Assembly: GCA_030704615.1 (NCBI GenBank) | Contig: CM060732.1 | Coordinates: forward strand, 79,314,171-79,378,170 | DNA length: 64,000 bases | Source: Takakia lepidozioides | Taxonomy: Eukaryota; Streptophyta; Takakiopsida; Takakiales; Takakiaceae | Direction of reading: 5' to 3' | Shown here: one piece after another, positions 12,309-23,399 of the stretch | Layout of the letters: the number at the start of each line of letters is the position of its first letter | Position numbering within the stretch: position 1 is the first letter of the stretch | Notes under the pieces: generated by a model | The model's input: only the letters and a program-made list of their open reading frames with translations | What the model was told of the DNA's origin: nothing | Database searches by the model: none | Program-made: the position numbers and the translations under genes

Positions 12309-15307
12309 TCATAGCATGGTCGTCCACATACCACTTTGCATACTCACAGTCCATAAAAAAAACATTTCAGATTGCAGATTCCAGATTGCACACTCACCAC
12401 ATTCGAGATAGATGAAGTGACAGTTGATGCTACCTATGTGTTGTATCCCGCTGCAATAGAGTATCGACCTCGTTGAAACTAAGAGTGGCCTGGTGAACGA
12501 AGTTGTCATGTTTGGGATCGCAAACCATCCTCTTCAAAAATATGAAATACAAATGTTTGCAGGGTATGAATTTTCCTCTCTTGCCCAAACTAGTTGATAG
12601 CATATCCACAAAATCAGGACATGTGCAATTGGGAAAATTGGAAACCGTGAAGTCGTAGGCCCTGTCATGAATAGCAGATGTCAAAGAGATCATTGTGTAC
12701 ACCCGACCATATCTTGGATCGAGCACTTCCGTGGTGTTTGCAACACGAGCTTGGAGCATTCTTGCGGACTCCACTTTGCCGAAGTGTTTAGCGGTTGGAG
12801 AGAAACGCCGAACCAGCTTTCCATCTCGTTTGGTTGGCCACAATGAGGATTTGTCAGGAGGACCCGAGAGGAAGCAGAAGTAGAAGCACATGCATGCAAT
12901 TGGGGTTGTCTCGCAAGGGAAAAGCTTGCCTCCACCAGCATTGCAATCTCCTGACTTGTGAGATGTGTTCCCACCTTGACGGCCAAACGGTTGGAGGAGC
13001 TGGCTTCATCACCACGGAAGGACGCACAGTTCCATGCACACACCTACCACAATCGTCTGCGCAGAACCAAAACTTGTAGTTCTTGGTTTCTGGTTGGCTG
13101 TATGGACGCATCAAATCCGTGAAAGTCGGAGCAGGAGTCCGGGCACCGCCTCTAGATATAGATGAAGTGCACTTTTTGAAATTAGTTGCCCTAATCGCTG
13201 TATATTTCACACGAGACCCTGCACTTGTGCGTTCTATGTGCCAAACTTGGTTGGGGCATGCGGACTCAAGCACATCAAGGGGGTTGTTTCTCTCCTGCAC
13301 CATTTCAGTGGCATTGTTTGATGCTGGAGCTTGCCGTCGTGTTGGAAATTCTTCCAGAATGGAGGTTCCGTCATGGAGCTGTCATGTAGGGGAACATGAG
13401 ACTTCGAGAAGTTATCACGGTCTGCCCTGTGCGAATCGGAATCCGAACCAGGTGGAGTGTTCAATTTCCTCTTACAGGAGCCGAATCTCTCATCCCCTTC
13501 AAGATGTGGAACTCTAGAAACAAATGGCGTTCCCTGGGCATACATGCTCACCGCCCGTGCTATCTTGATTGGATCCCCAGATCTGTTTGCAGCACACAAC
13601 ATCAACTCCCATTTGTCCGGACCCTTGCCACCAACCCTACCTCGCAAGAAATCACGGTATCGGGTTTGTTGTTGCAAGGCACGTATCAAATCATCTGTTG
13701 TTGCCACATACAAATCCCGACCTCGTTTCCCAGACTGTTACAACCATGCGTTGTGCACAGTTTCTGCCAAATTGCAAGATGGCATGTCCACCATTTCCTC
13801 AATGGACATGTTCTGCAAAGTGGAGAACCACACTTCAAAACAGTGAACAGGAAACAACATAAAGAAAGCGAGGAGACAATAAAATGGAAAGTAAATATAT
13901 GAATAAAACAAGAAATATAAGCCTCGTACCACTGCCATGGCTGTTCCCCACTGTCTATACCAGAAGTGCCAAAACGCCAGCCAATCTTCCAATGCTCTCA
14001 TACTCTCAAGTGATGCAGCTCCAGAAGAGAACCACCAGGCACGAATTGTCTGGAACAAAGTGTCTATCTCCTTCATTGTTCTAGCATCCTTATACTCTTT
14101 GCACAATTTACGAAGCTGTGTCTGCATCTCTGGTTTGATGTCCGACTTTGTATGTTTCTCCAGAGATTGTGTCCAATGGAATAGACATGTACGCTCTCTT
14201 CCCGGCATTGGCACTTTTGGGTCGCTTGATCCGAAGACAATTCGAACAGCATTGAAATTCGCCTGAGCACTATCTGCCATGAAACCAGCGAAATTTGGAG
14301 ATGGCACCCCATAGCAGCCCATAACTCATATCAGGGAATTCCACATGAGCTTCTGGGATTTCGTATCCTCGAATTGCATGTCAGCAATTGTCATAACTCA
14401 TTGGTACACTGGATCGTAGACATGACAAGCCATTGTCGTCCAATCTTTCACTCGTTTCACATGATCAAACATAAGAAAATAATTATGCAAGTCCCTAGTC
14501 TTTTGCATCCACTTCACGAGGCTAATCCCACTTCCCTCCCCAGCAGTCGACATTTTGAAAAGAAATACTTTGATGGCACCTTGACCTGGAAAAACATTGT
14601 CTTGGATGTAGTCATGCTTGCTCCGTCGTTTCAATTCCAAAATGTTGTCGATGTAGCCGCTGATCCCAGAGCCCATTCTCAATGCATTGATCTGATGCCG
14701 AATGTTAGGTGAACTCAAAGTGGAGAAACGATCCATGACAATGTCCAATGCTGGACCGTCAAGTTTAGTCCCCACAGAATCCCCTTCACTCAAAATATGG
14801 CTTTCCAAGAAAGACTTGTTTGCGCCAAGAGCAATTTCAGATGTTGTTGCGGATGGGTTTCTCTCGTACTCATGTTTAATCAACCTCGAAACTGTCTCAA
14901 CACTCTCCCTGTAATCCCCCTTCGAGACAGGATGGTTATGGAAACCAGAATGCACACAAGCTCTTGTCATTGTTTTCAAACAGTGGACAACATAGTACAT
15001 TCTTGCTCCACACAGCGCCAGGCAGGATGGTACAAGTTTGCAGAATTTGCAAACGAAAGTGTTTGCCGGTGGAGGAGCAGTCCCAGGCTTAAATGGATTT
15101 CCGCGAGACCCTCCCACTCGCTTTGATTATGAAATCAAGCTTGTCTTCATTTTGAATATTAGATATTTTTGTTCTGCACCATGGGTGCCCGTCGCGTTTC
15201 TTGTCCATTCCGTGCATCATGCTTGTTATACCTCCAACTCGCGGAGGAGGAGGCAGCTCGAATAGGATATCCCCATCAAAAGTCTCTGGCAGGAACTTCA
15301 CTGGCAC
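12309..15307 (-). pseudogene. Decayed Mutator-like (MULE) transposase
   Basis: Read on the minus strand, the parts come in MULE order. The N-terminus (15307-14398) has DGHPWCRTK, FVCKFCK and ACVHSGFHNHP, a zinc-binding-like region. The core (14322-13930) has FAGFMADSAQANFNAVR, RTCLFHWTQSLEKHTK and WWFSSGAAS. The C-terminal part (13790-13234) has TVHNAWL and GKGPDKWELM. A SWIM zinc finger follows (about 12600): CTCPDF...CKH. Breaks include a frameshift near 15117 and in-frame TGA codons near 14396 and 14326 between YDPVYQ and MGCYG. An intron is likely at about 13790-13930. The element probably lost activity long ago. It differs from the 50.7-kb element in sequence and SWIM spacing. Confidence 0.75.
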
Positions 15308-15309
15308 CT

Positions 15310-17537
15310 ACTCACGCCCCACGGATGTGAGCCGAGTTCGAGCTTTCATGGGGTTAGCAAATTATTATAGACGGTTTGTTAAGGGATTTAGTGCCATTGC
15401 AAAGGCTCTAACCAAGCTGACCAAGGTGGACCAGGAGTGGCAGTGGGAAGATGATCAAGAACAAGCTTTTCAAGAGCTCAAGGCGAGGTTGACCTCGGTG
15501 CCCATCTTGAGACGACCTATCAGGGGGCGTCCTTTTCAGCTGCATACGGATTGGAGCATGTTGGGGCTTGGAGCGGTGCTCACACAGGTGGATGATGAGG
15601 GAAGAGAGTTCGTAGTGGCTTATGCTAGCCGCTCGAACAATGCTGCCGAGTCTACGTATAGCTCATATGAGGGAGAATGCTTAGCTGGAGTGTGGGCTGT
15701 GGCACACTTCAGGTGCTATCTATACGACAATCTCTTCACCCTTGTCACGAATCACCAATCACTCAAGTGGTTGATGGAGTCAGACAAGCTTACGGGGAAG
15801 CTTGCACGATGGGCACTCATCCTTCAAGAATATGACTTTCAGGTTGTGCATCGACCGGGTTTGGTCAATTGCAATGCAGATGGGTTGAGTCGCAATCCAT
15901 ACACGAGCCAACAGGATGACACTGGAGCTCGGTGGCATGGTGAGACGGACGAGGAGATGGTGCCCGGATGGCATGCATCTGCATTTCTGTGTATCTTGGC
16001 AGCGGAAGGCCAGGTTGGACCTACAATAGGGATGACTGTAGATCAAGTGTCTGAGGACCCTGAGGCCAGCAATGAGCAAAGTGGCGCCAAAGATATACAT
16101 GAGGATTCAGTTGTGTTGGACTACCTCCGCACTTGAGACACTGCAGCCACTGTGACTGCCAAGGAGAGGGATCGGATCCTAAAACGAGCCAAGAGGTTCA
16201 AGTGGGAGGGGACACACCTGCTCCGAGTGTGGGAGGATGGTCAAGTGAGGATTGTGCCTCATCCAACACAGCGGGCACGGTTAGTGCGACATGCCCATGA
16301 GGAGTTGGGGCATTTTGGGGTGCGACGCACTCATAGTCTACTGCAAGGGCAGTATTGGTGGCGTGGTATGCACACAGAGGTGCAACAATTTGTGGCTAGG
16401 TGCATGGTATGAGACAGGGTGCGTGCTTCATTCAACGCCCCTACTCCACAATTGCACCCTCTTCCGATCATGAGATTAGGCTACAGGTGGAGTCTTGACT
16501 TTGCAGGGCCGTTGTCACTGACCATGCGTCACAACAAGTACGTTTTGGTGATGGTGGAGCACTTCTCCAAGTGGATTGAGTTGGTTCCGTTGCCTGATAA
16601 GGCTAGTGAAGGAGCTGCATATGCATTCTTGGATTGTGTACTTAGCCGCTTCGGTGCTCCAGTTGAGGTACTCACGGACCAAGGAAGAGAGTTCTTAGGG
16701 GAGTTTCAGGCTTTGTGTGATAAGGCCTTGATAGACCACCGCACCACTTCTCGGGATCATCCTGAGGCCGAGGGCTTGGCAGAGAGAGTTGTTCAGACAG
16801 TAAAGAGGGGTTTGCGCAAGTATGGCTTGCAGAAGGGACACCTAGGAGATTGGGACCTTCAGTTACCCTAGTTAGCCTTGGGCTACAGGTTCAGCAAGCA
16901 AGCATCACTTGCCTCCTCCTCACCATACTTTCTTCTCTTTGGCCGAGAGCCGGATTTGCCTACATCCATTCGTAGAGAAGCTGCTACAGTTCTTAACCTT
17001 GATGATCCGGACGTGTGGGCACGTGCATGTGAGCAGCGTGCAGAGTTATTCAAGAAAGTCATGCCCATGGCTTTCGAAAACCTTGCCATTGCACAACATC
17101 GTGATACGTTGAGGTATGCTACCATACGTGGTTGGGGTTATCATCTTGGGGTTCAGAGATTCAACCCTGGTGACTATATCTATCTGCAGCAGACTGCTCC
17201 TACGACCTTGGATGTGACTGCAGGACGTGTTGTTTTGAGGGTTCGAGAGGTCTTGTCCTCAGGCGACTTGATCTTGGAGGGTCGGGATGACATAACTTGG
17301 AAGGACCATGTGCGTAATTGTGCGCCATGTCACCTTCCGAATGTCGATGGCACGATTGACCCAAACCTGGTACTGGTATCTGCAAGTTTGAGGTGCATGT
17401 TGTGTGGGTCTGCTAGAGGGGCAGCCACCATGCTGGTCTGTGATCGATGCTCTAGAGGTTGGCATATGGGATGCTTGACTCCACCTCTTGAGATGGTTCC
17501 GGATGGGGATTGGTTATGTCCACATTGCATTGGATAG
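15310..17537 (+). pseudogene. 5'-truncated Ty3/gypsy pol (RT end, RNase H, integrase, PHD finger)
   Basis: It starts after the RT catalytic YxDD at RPTDVSRVRAFMGLANYYRRF. RNase H follows, with LHTDWS, SYEGECLAGV, LVTNHQSLKW and CNADGLSR; the usual Asp of TDHxSL is Asn. The integrase has its zinc-binding HAHEELGHFG...CMV (second Cys of the pair lost to TGA at 16410), then DDE residues in DFAGP, LTDQGREF and AEGLAERVVQ. A TAG at about 16869 interrupts LP-LALGYR. The C-terminus (17394-17529) is a canonical C4HC3 PHD finger. Breaks at 16134, 16410 and 16869 and the missing 5' half make it dead. It abuts the start of the decayed MULE transposase, so it or a fragment probably inserted there. Confidence 0.9.
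17394..17529 (+). other. PHD finger at the gypsy integrase C-terminus
   Basis: The spacing is Cys-x2-Cys (CMLC), 11 residues, Cys-x2-Cys (CDRC), then HMGC (His-x2-Cys) and finally CPHC, with the Trp (DGDWLCPHC) two residues before the last Cys pair. All eight C4HC3 ligands are present. PHD fingers read histone H3 tails, so in an integrase this could steer insertion, as chromodomains do in chromoviruses. The frame is open from the integrase to the finger and ends just after it. Confidence 0.85.
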
Positions 17538-17786
17538 TGGTAGTGGATACAACCATGGAAGGCTAACAAGAAACGCAAGGCCAAGCTACTAGGAGACCTT
17601 GAACACACGAGATCCTGACTCAAGTTCACAGATTGCAAGACGGCGACTAACGATGGGGCTACTCTTGTACCTGGCCTCTTGGTCTATAGAGTTTGAGTAC
17701 AATAGAGACAGTGATAGAGGACTTAGTACAGCTGTTGCTATTACATCTTGTAGCTATCTGGAGTTAGAGGGACCTATCCACCAGCT

Positions 17787-18236
17787 AGGGGGGCGATTGT
17801 GACAGACTACTTTATTGTGCATATATGCGTGTTGTGGTTTGGACAGCGATGTAGTTGTGTAGCGATATGTATGCGCACGACAGCTGTCAAGTAAAATAAA
17901 CACAGTGTGAAACTAACTAGAATAAAGCTAGTTATTTGTATTTAACACTTGGATTTAGTTCAAGTGTTAAGTCAGGTATCAAGTTTAGTTTGACACCTGA
18001 ACCGTCTTATCTTCACGAGAGCGTCAGTCGTGCGGCTCATCTCTCTCAAGTTGAGCTTGCACGATCGAGCTCCTTCATCGGTCAGAATCTGAGTGTGCTT
18101 ATGAAGGAAGGATAAGTTGTTGTGGGGTGGAGTCCCCATAGCTTGGGGTGCCCCTGGCTTGACTACTATTTTAAAGAGTGATGGTGTTGGATTTCATGTT
18201 TCTTGTGTGAACAGTGTGTTCTTAGTTTTCTATCAT
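17787..18236 (+). repeat. Gypsy polypurine tract and 3' LTR
   Basis: A purine run (AGGGGGGCGA, about 17787-17796) stands just before TGTGACAGAC at 17798, the expected LTR start. The LTR ends near 18235 (TCTATCA). AATAAA at 17921-17926 is a likely polyadenylation signal. Three stem-loops follow one another at 17914-17934, 17942-17970 and 17973-17999. No 5' LTR or primer-binding site is visible in the window. Confidence 0.75.
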
Positions 18237-18325
18237 TGTGACAGACTACTTTATTGTGCATATATGCGTGGTGTGGTTTGGACAGCGATGTAGTTGTGTA
18301 GCGATATGTATGCGCACGACAGCTG
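18237..18325 (+). repeat. Second, truncated LTR copy
   Basis: The first 89 bp of the LTR (17798-17886) recur directly at 18237-18325 with one mismatch that I can see, then homology stops. Spacing between copies is 439 bp, one LTR length. This is an LTR-LTR head-to-tail junction or a second insertion at the same place. Confidence 0.8.
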
Positions 18326-18605
18326 GCATCATCCTGATGGTCAGCACCAATCATCACAGTCTAGTGAGAACTGAGTCAACGTGCATTGGGAAACCCAGTA
18401 AATTTTCCATTCATTTGTTAGAAGACAAAGTGATGGTCGGTACCGATCATCACTGTTTAAGAATGTATGTTTCCAGAACACCAGTTGAATGTTCATCTTG
18501 TGGGTTTTGGGTATGCAAAAAAATATAAACTCTAAGCAGGGAGAAACATAAGCAAAGGGCGTTGGAGAAGGGGACGACTCCACGAAGAGTTCAGAGAACA
18601 GCGAA

Positions 18606-21048
18606 GACACAGAAAAGCCTGGATTGCACTACCTTGACAAGGTGAAAGAACTTATGTCATATCAAAAGGTAAATTCCCAGGAGGTTATTAGGGACATGAT
18701 CGTCTCTGGAGGACGTCTTGAAATCCCTCTCTGTCGGATGATCGCCATGCCTGTTGTTCGTCCTCCACTTTCGCATGACATTACCAAGTTGGAAACAGAT
18801 TTTGTGCACGGGTACAGAATGGGTGCACAAGTTTTCTACGTCTCACTGAAGGATACAAATGGTCACAGCACAAAAGTGAGCCCAGAGATAACGGACAACT
18901 GGGATGATTGCTGGAAGGATGTGAATGATGAGTGCGAGGACTCTCTGCTACTTGGACATAACACCCAGCAGTTCTGCAACCACATGTTCTATGTCTGGGA
19001 CGGGAACCATCGCCTGCTAGCTTGGATGGGGTACATTGCGAAACACCATTTGAAGACAAGGACAAGCATTGTGTTGTGGAGGCAATGGTTCTAGATCCTA
19101 GGAACGACATCACGAGACTTCTGACAGCAATGCATGACGTGAACAAGTAGGACATCCTAAAAACCCCATTGCCTTTCAAATTGCATGTTGTGCGTATTTC
19201 AAGTCCAATTGTTAAATATTTCTTACCTATGCAATGTGTATTCCCTGTTTGCAGATCGACAGAGAAATCGCATGTTACTACGAGCTTGGTCCATACACTA
19301 TTCCGTATTCAGAGAATTGGTTTGATAAAGCTTGATGAGTTCCGCACAGTGCTACATCCTGATGTAATCAAGAAGTGCGAAACAGGAAGAGCTGCAGGGA
19401 CTTGGTACTCGTTGACCCGAGATACATTTCTGGAGTACATGTATGCGGTATGGCCCAACCCACATCTTCTTATCTTCTTCAAAACAAATTTGTAATCATA
19501 TGTGTTCTAATCCAATCGTTGTTACATGCAGCAAGAACTAGCAGAGGCCGTCGAAAGGGGCAAATCTGAGTACTACCGCACTACAGCAGAAGAGCTGAGG
19601 ACTGCCAAAGGTGTTGGAGCAGCCATAAAGAAGGAGTACGAGATAAGGAGGACGAAGCTGATGTCCGCCTTCCTAAAGCAATTGAGAATAGTGGATCCCG
19701 GACTTGGGGAGGAGTTCCTTCTCCAAATCAAATCCCACTACGACAAGCATGTACATCCAGAGATGCAACAGGAGAAATTGCACAGGCTGACTCTCTCCAT
19801 GGTCGACCCCAAGAAAAAAGTTAGATGGCTTGAGATTTGGAACTCGGATCAGACGGTGAAGGATCTGAATGAGTTCCATGCTAATGTAGATGTTGGTTTC
19901 TGTTGGGACCCTCATTTTTCTTTGTATTTAAATTGGACTGCAGGTGAGCACTGGTCCCTCATTCGTATGCGGTGTTCAAAAAACCTTTGCCGCTGACATG
20001 GTCATCCTTGACATCCCAGACGGCCAGCCAATCCCCGACGTTCCTCCAAAGGGGAAGACTGGAACAGATTCGATGAGAACTACTGGAGTTGGGTATTCGG
20101 GTTCTGCAATAATTTCCTTTCAGATGCAGGATCGTTTTTGCTCTTCCAGTCATGTGACAAGGATAGTCGTAGGGGACTGGCATCATACCTGAAGTCGTCT
20201 GGGTTTGAAATTCTGAGGACATGGAATTGTGTGAACATTTTGTACCTTCTGAAAGGTGGTTGCCCTGGACAGCTGGTATGGCACCGCCCTCCTCCGTACT
20301 GTTTCACAATGTCTTCTTGTTGTTTCTGCTTGCTTGCTCTACTACCATATGTGATGATCGGCACCGATCATCACAAATACATTCCATTGTAGTTTTCATT
20401 TGCAGTCCATGTTTTGTTCCTTCCTGCGCAGACTTCCTCCAATATTTCCATGTCTCACCCCTACCTTGCATCTTTGCCAGACAAGGATGTTTGAGGCAAT
20501 CTGCCTGAGGAAGATTCGCACCTCCAGAACACCATCCTCCGTTCGCAGCTTTGAAATTTCCGACTAGGGGTGTTTCATCAACCCCCCCTATGAACCGCAT
20601 GTGGATGACATGCTCTACAATTTCATGCACTCTAGTCAGACAGCCAAAAGACTAGATGGGTTTCCGTGGAGAGGTGCAAGGGAGAGAACCCCAGCGTTCA
20701 TGCAGACGCTCTTGGAGTCATGCAGCCACCACTCTACAAGGGTGGTCGACCTCACACTATCCACAGGTTCGTTGGTTCAATACTATTCCCATTTTTGAGG
20801 TCTTCCAGTTTCTTGCATCCTCTACAACCTTCTTGAGGCTTTTTGTCTTGGTAGGTGCGACTTATCGTGCTTGCAAGGTTGGCGGGAGAAGCCTTTTTGG
20901 CATAGAGGGCGACACTGAACTATTCAAGAGTGTCCTCCTCCCTCTTGTGTCTGGCTCTACGGCTGGCACACAGACTGAACAAATTCAAATCAGAAATGAT
21001 GAGGATACCGAGGATAAGCAGATCGACAACGACTTTTCATGTGAGTAA
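18606..21048 (+). pseudogene. ParB-like domain plus beta-class DNA (N6/N4) methyltransferase, spliced, frameshifted
   Basis: A spliced plus-strand gene with breaks. The N-terminal part (18624-19130) has MPVVRPPLSHD, a Gly/Val-rich strand and YVWDGNHRLLAW (18990-19025), the ParB/sulfiredoxin-like pattern. A middle helical part (19526-19940) has no known domain. The methyltransferase follows in the permuted beta order: ADMVILDIPDG (20010) at the place of DPPY (motif IV); EDWNRFDENYWSWV; GSFLLFQSC...LASYLKSSGF (motifs V-VI); FPWRGARERTPAFMQTL (motif X-like); VVDLTLSTG spliced to ATYRACKVGGRSLFGIEGD (motif I, SAM site; intron 20766-20852, phase 1). Frameshifts near 19040, 19340 and 20065 disable it. 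Motif IV is DIPD, not DPPY. Such ParB plus methylase fusions are known from phages and bacteria; in a plant TE cluster I know of none. Confidence 0.65.
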
Positions 21049-21499
21049 GTCTGCCATGGTATTGTCATTCCAGTTTGGGTGCTTGTTCAATTTTGCAGAA
21101 CATCAAATTTGCAGTAATAACTTTTATCATGCTGTGACTTGCAGGAACGACAGCGATGGATCTTCAAGAGAAACCCCCATTTGTGGCGAGACTGTTTTCG
21201 ACAGTCCCCTTTCCACTTTTGTGCTTCCTGTGTATGCCAAAGCAATGGCACTTCAAATGGCCGAGGCTCTATCCCCTGACTTCTTATTGCCCCATCGCAG
21301 GTGTAGCCATCGTAGATCCGGAGTTCTTAAGTTCTTGGACGTGGATGCAAAAGACGCGGGGAACATTGTACTGACTCTGAGTCAGACTGAACTTCGCATT
21401 TTTAATGATTTGTTTATATCCACTTCGGAAATGATTGAATTCCCTTGCCTCATTGCAGTTGTTCTGGCAGAAAAGAAAATGAAACAAACAATCCACTCG

Positions 21500-21740
21500 G
21501 ATTCAAATGTCAATCTTCATGAATCTATCCCACAAATCCCTCACACTCATGTCATATCCATTGTGCATTCATCTACTGTTTATTCATGCATCCTCCATTC
21601 AAGAATGTTTTCCATTATTCAACATCCATTGTACTCTCATCCATCCCACATTCATCCATCTGCTTGCATTGTTCCCACACATCCATCTATTTCTCATCCA
21701 CTCTACATTCATCCATCCTGCATTCATCTGTTGCTTTCAG
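21500..21740 (+). repeat. Degenerate CATCCAT-type minisatellite
   Basis: CATTCATCCATC and close variants (CATCCATTG, CATCCATCC, CATTCATCTG) recur through this stretch downstream of the methyltransferase pseudogene. Copies are imperfect and irregularly spaced. Confidence 0.6.
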
Positions 21741-21829
21741 GTGGGAATGACCACGTCCTTTTATTATTTCGTCCAACTTGTTTCCACGGTTGAGGGTGCT
21801 CTTCTGCGGAAATACATTCTGCTTCTTAC

Positions 21830-21930
21830 TTGGCGTGCGTTGACGTGGCGTGAGCGCTGTTGCGCTCACGCCGAGGCATCCCTGACTTCGGTGAGTTGTT
21901 GGCGACTTTGGAGGAGGCCGAGATTCTTGA
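21830..21930. repeat. GC-rich hairpin plus DFGELLATLEEA patch
   Basis: GCGTGAGCGC-TGTT-GCGCTCACGC is a perfect 10-bp stem with a 4-nt loop. It is preceded by GACGTGGCGT. About 15 bp later the plus strand encodes DFGELLATLEEAEILD, the partner of the 11.46-kb patch. Confidence 0.5.
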
Positions 21931-22109
21931 CAGTAAGTACCCACCTCCAAACATTGATATCATCGATCTAAGTTTTGTTGTTTACATGTAGAGGATGCAC
22001 AAGCATGGATGCTAAGCCAATAAGTTTGCGCATTCCAAAGATTTCGAAGATATTTTGAAGCGCATGGAGGACAACAAGCATATCCTCGAGCTTGTTACGA
22101 GAGTTGGTA

Positions 22110-23380
22110 AGCACTAGTCAATCTTATGTATTCGATCTTATGCATCCTGTGTGTTGGCATGATGTTTAAACTGCTGAAATCTTTTGGTCGGAATCCTCGT
22201 CAGAGTCCATCCCCTTAGTTATAACTGGTATTTCAAGACCAACTCTCAACTCACCAATATGTTCCTGTGGGGGCATCTTTCAGAAGGCTCAGACCAAATA
22301 CCGGTAAGACCTCCACTCCCTGCACCAGTCTCTCCTCCACTCCCTGGACCAGCCATCCCTCCTCCACTCGGCCCCAAATTAAAATCCCTCTTAGGCCTAG
22401 CATTGTGGTAGAATTTGTGAAGAGTCTAGAAGATATCCTTAGAGAGTGTATCCAGCCGATTAGAAACCGAATAGGGATAGGTATGTGTTGTGTTCGGAAA
22501 CTCCAGCAGGCGGAGGAGGTTCTGCGGGCACCGTCATGTGTTTAAGGGAGTGGAAAGATGCATCACTTGGTACATAGACTACCCTAACCTTCAATGGATG
22601 TGTGAAATCCAAGTAAAAGGAACTTTTGAAAGGTACAGGTGGAATAGTTGAAGATCCTTCAATGGAGGATCCACATCTCTTCCATGAACTTTCCCGAGAC
22701 GATGTTTCTGAACTGGAGGAAAGGTGCCCAAAAAAATTGTACCAATACTCATGCTTGGGTCCAACCTCGCGAAGTAGCAAGAGTGTGGTTTCCCCAAAGC
22801 TCATTGACATTATAATACATACATAGTATATTAAACAATTGTTCACTACTAAAGTTTAACATAATGTTCTATACATTAGAGAGTATATCTATATCTCAAA
22901 ATCTTTTGGACATACTAATATCATCGTTCTTCTTGCATTTGAATAATATGCATCCAAAATATTTATGGACCAGACTAAAAGTTGAGCTCTTTATACAACT
23001 TAAAAACTCAAGACTTAATAACTAAAATTACTTTATGGGATTATTAGCAGCTTATCTCAACAACACAATTTGGTGCTTCTTTGTACCAAGAACTTTTCAA
23101 CAGTGGTAACACTATTGGAGATTATGTTTGGTGAACACTAGTGGGTGTCGTAAGCCTTGTGTATAAGAACGCACATTGAGTAGGTCTAATTTCTCCAAGC
23201 TTGTGGTTGATCACATATTGGACCCTCCACTTATGTTTAATTTAAATAGCCCATCTAAAATAGTAGACAGTCATTGAAAACTGTGTCGGTAACGCAGTTT
23301 TTGGTCCACCTTAGCATGCATCTACCTTAGCAAAAGGGATTTGTGACCCTACAAATGGTCTCTCTATAAGATGGATATAT
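22110..23380. other. No recognised gene
   Basis: The sequence becomes strongly AT-rich from 22800. A Pro/Ser-rich frame at 22267-22545 and a minus frame at 22460-22846 match nothing I know and may be TE debris. The copia element starts beyond this stretch. Confidence 0.3.
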
Positions 23381-23399
23381 AGCAGACATAAATAAATGT

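Noticed and set aside
15201-15309. N-terminal extension of the plus-strand gypsy frame (MSIPCIMLV...)
   Set aside because: It is the reverse of the decayed MULE transposase N-terminus; gypsy homology starts only at about 15310.
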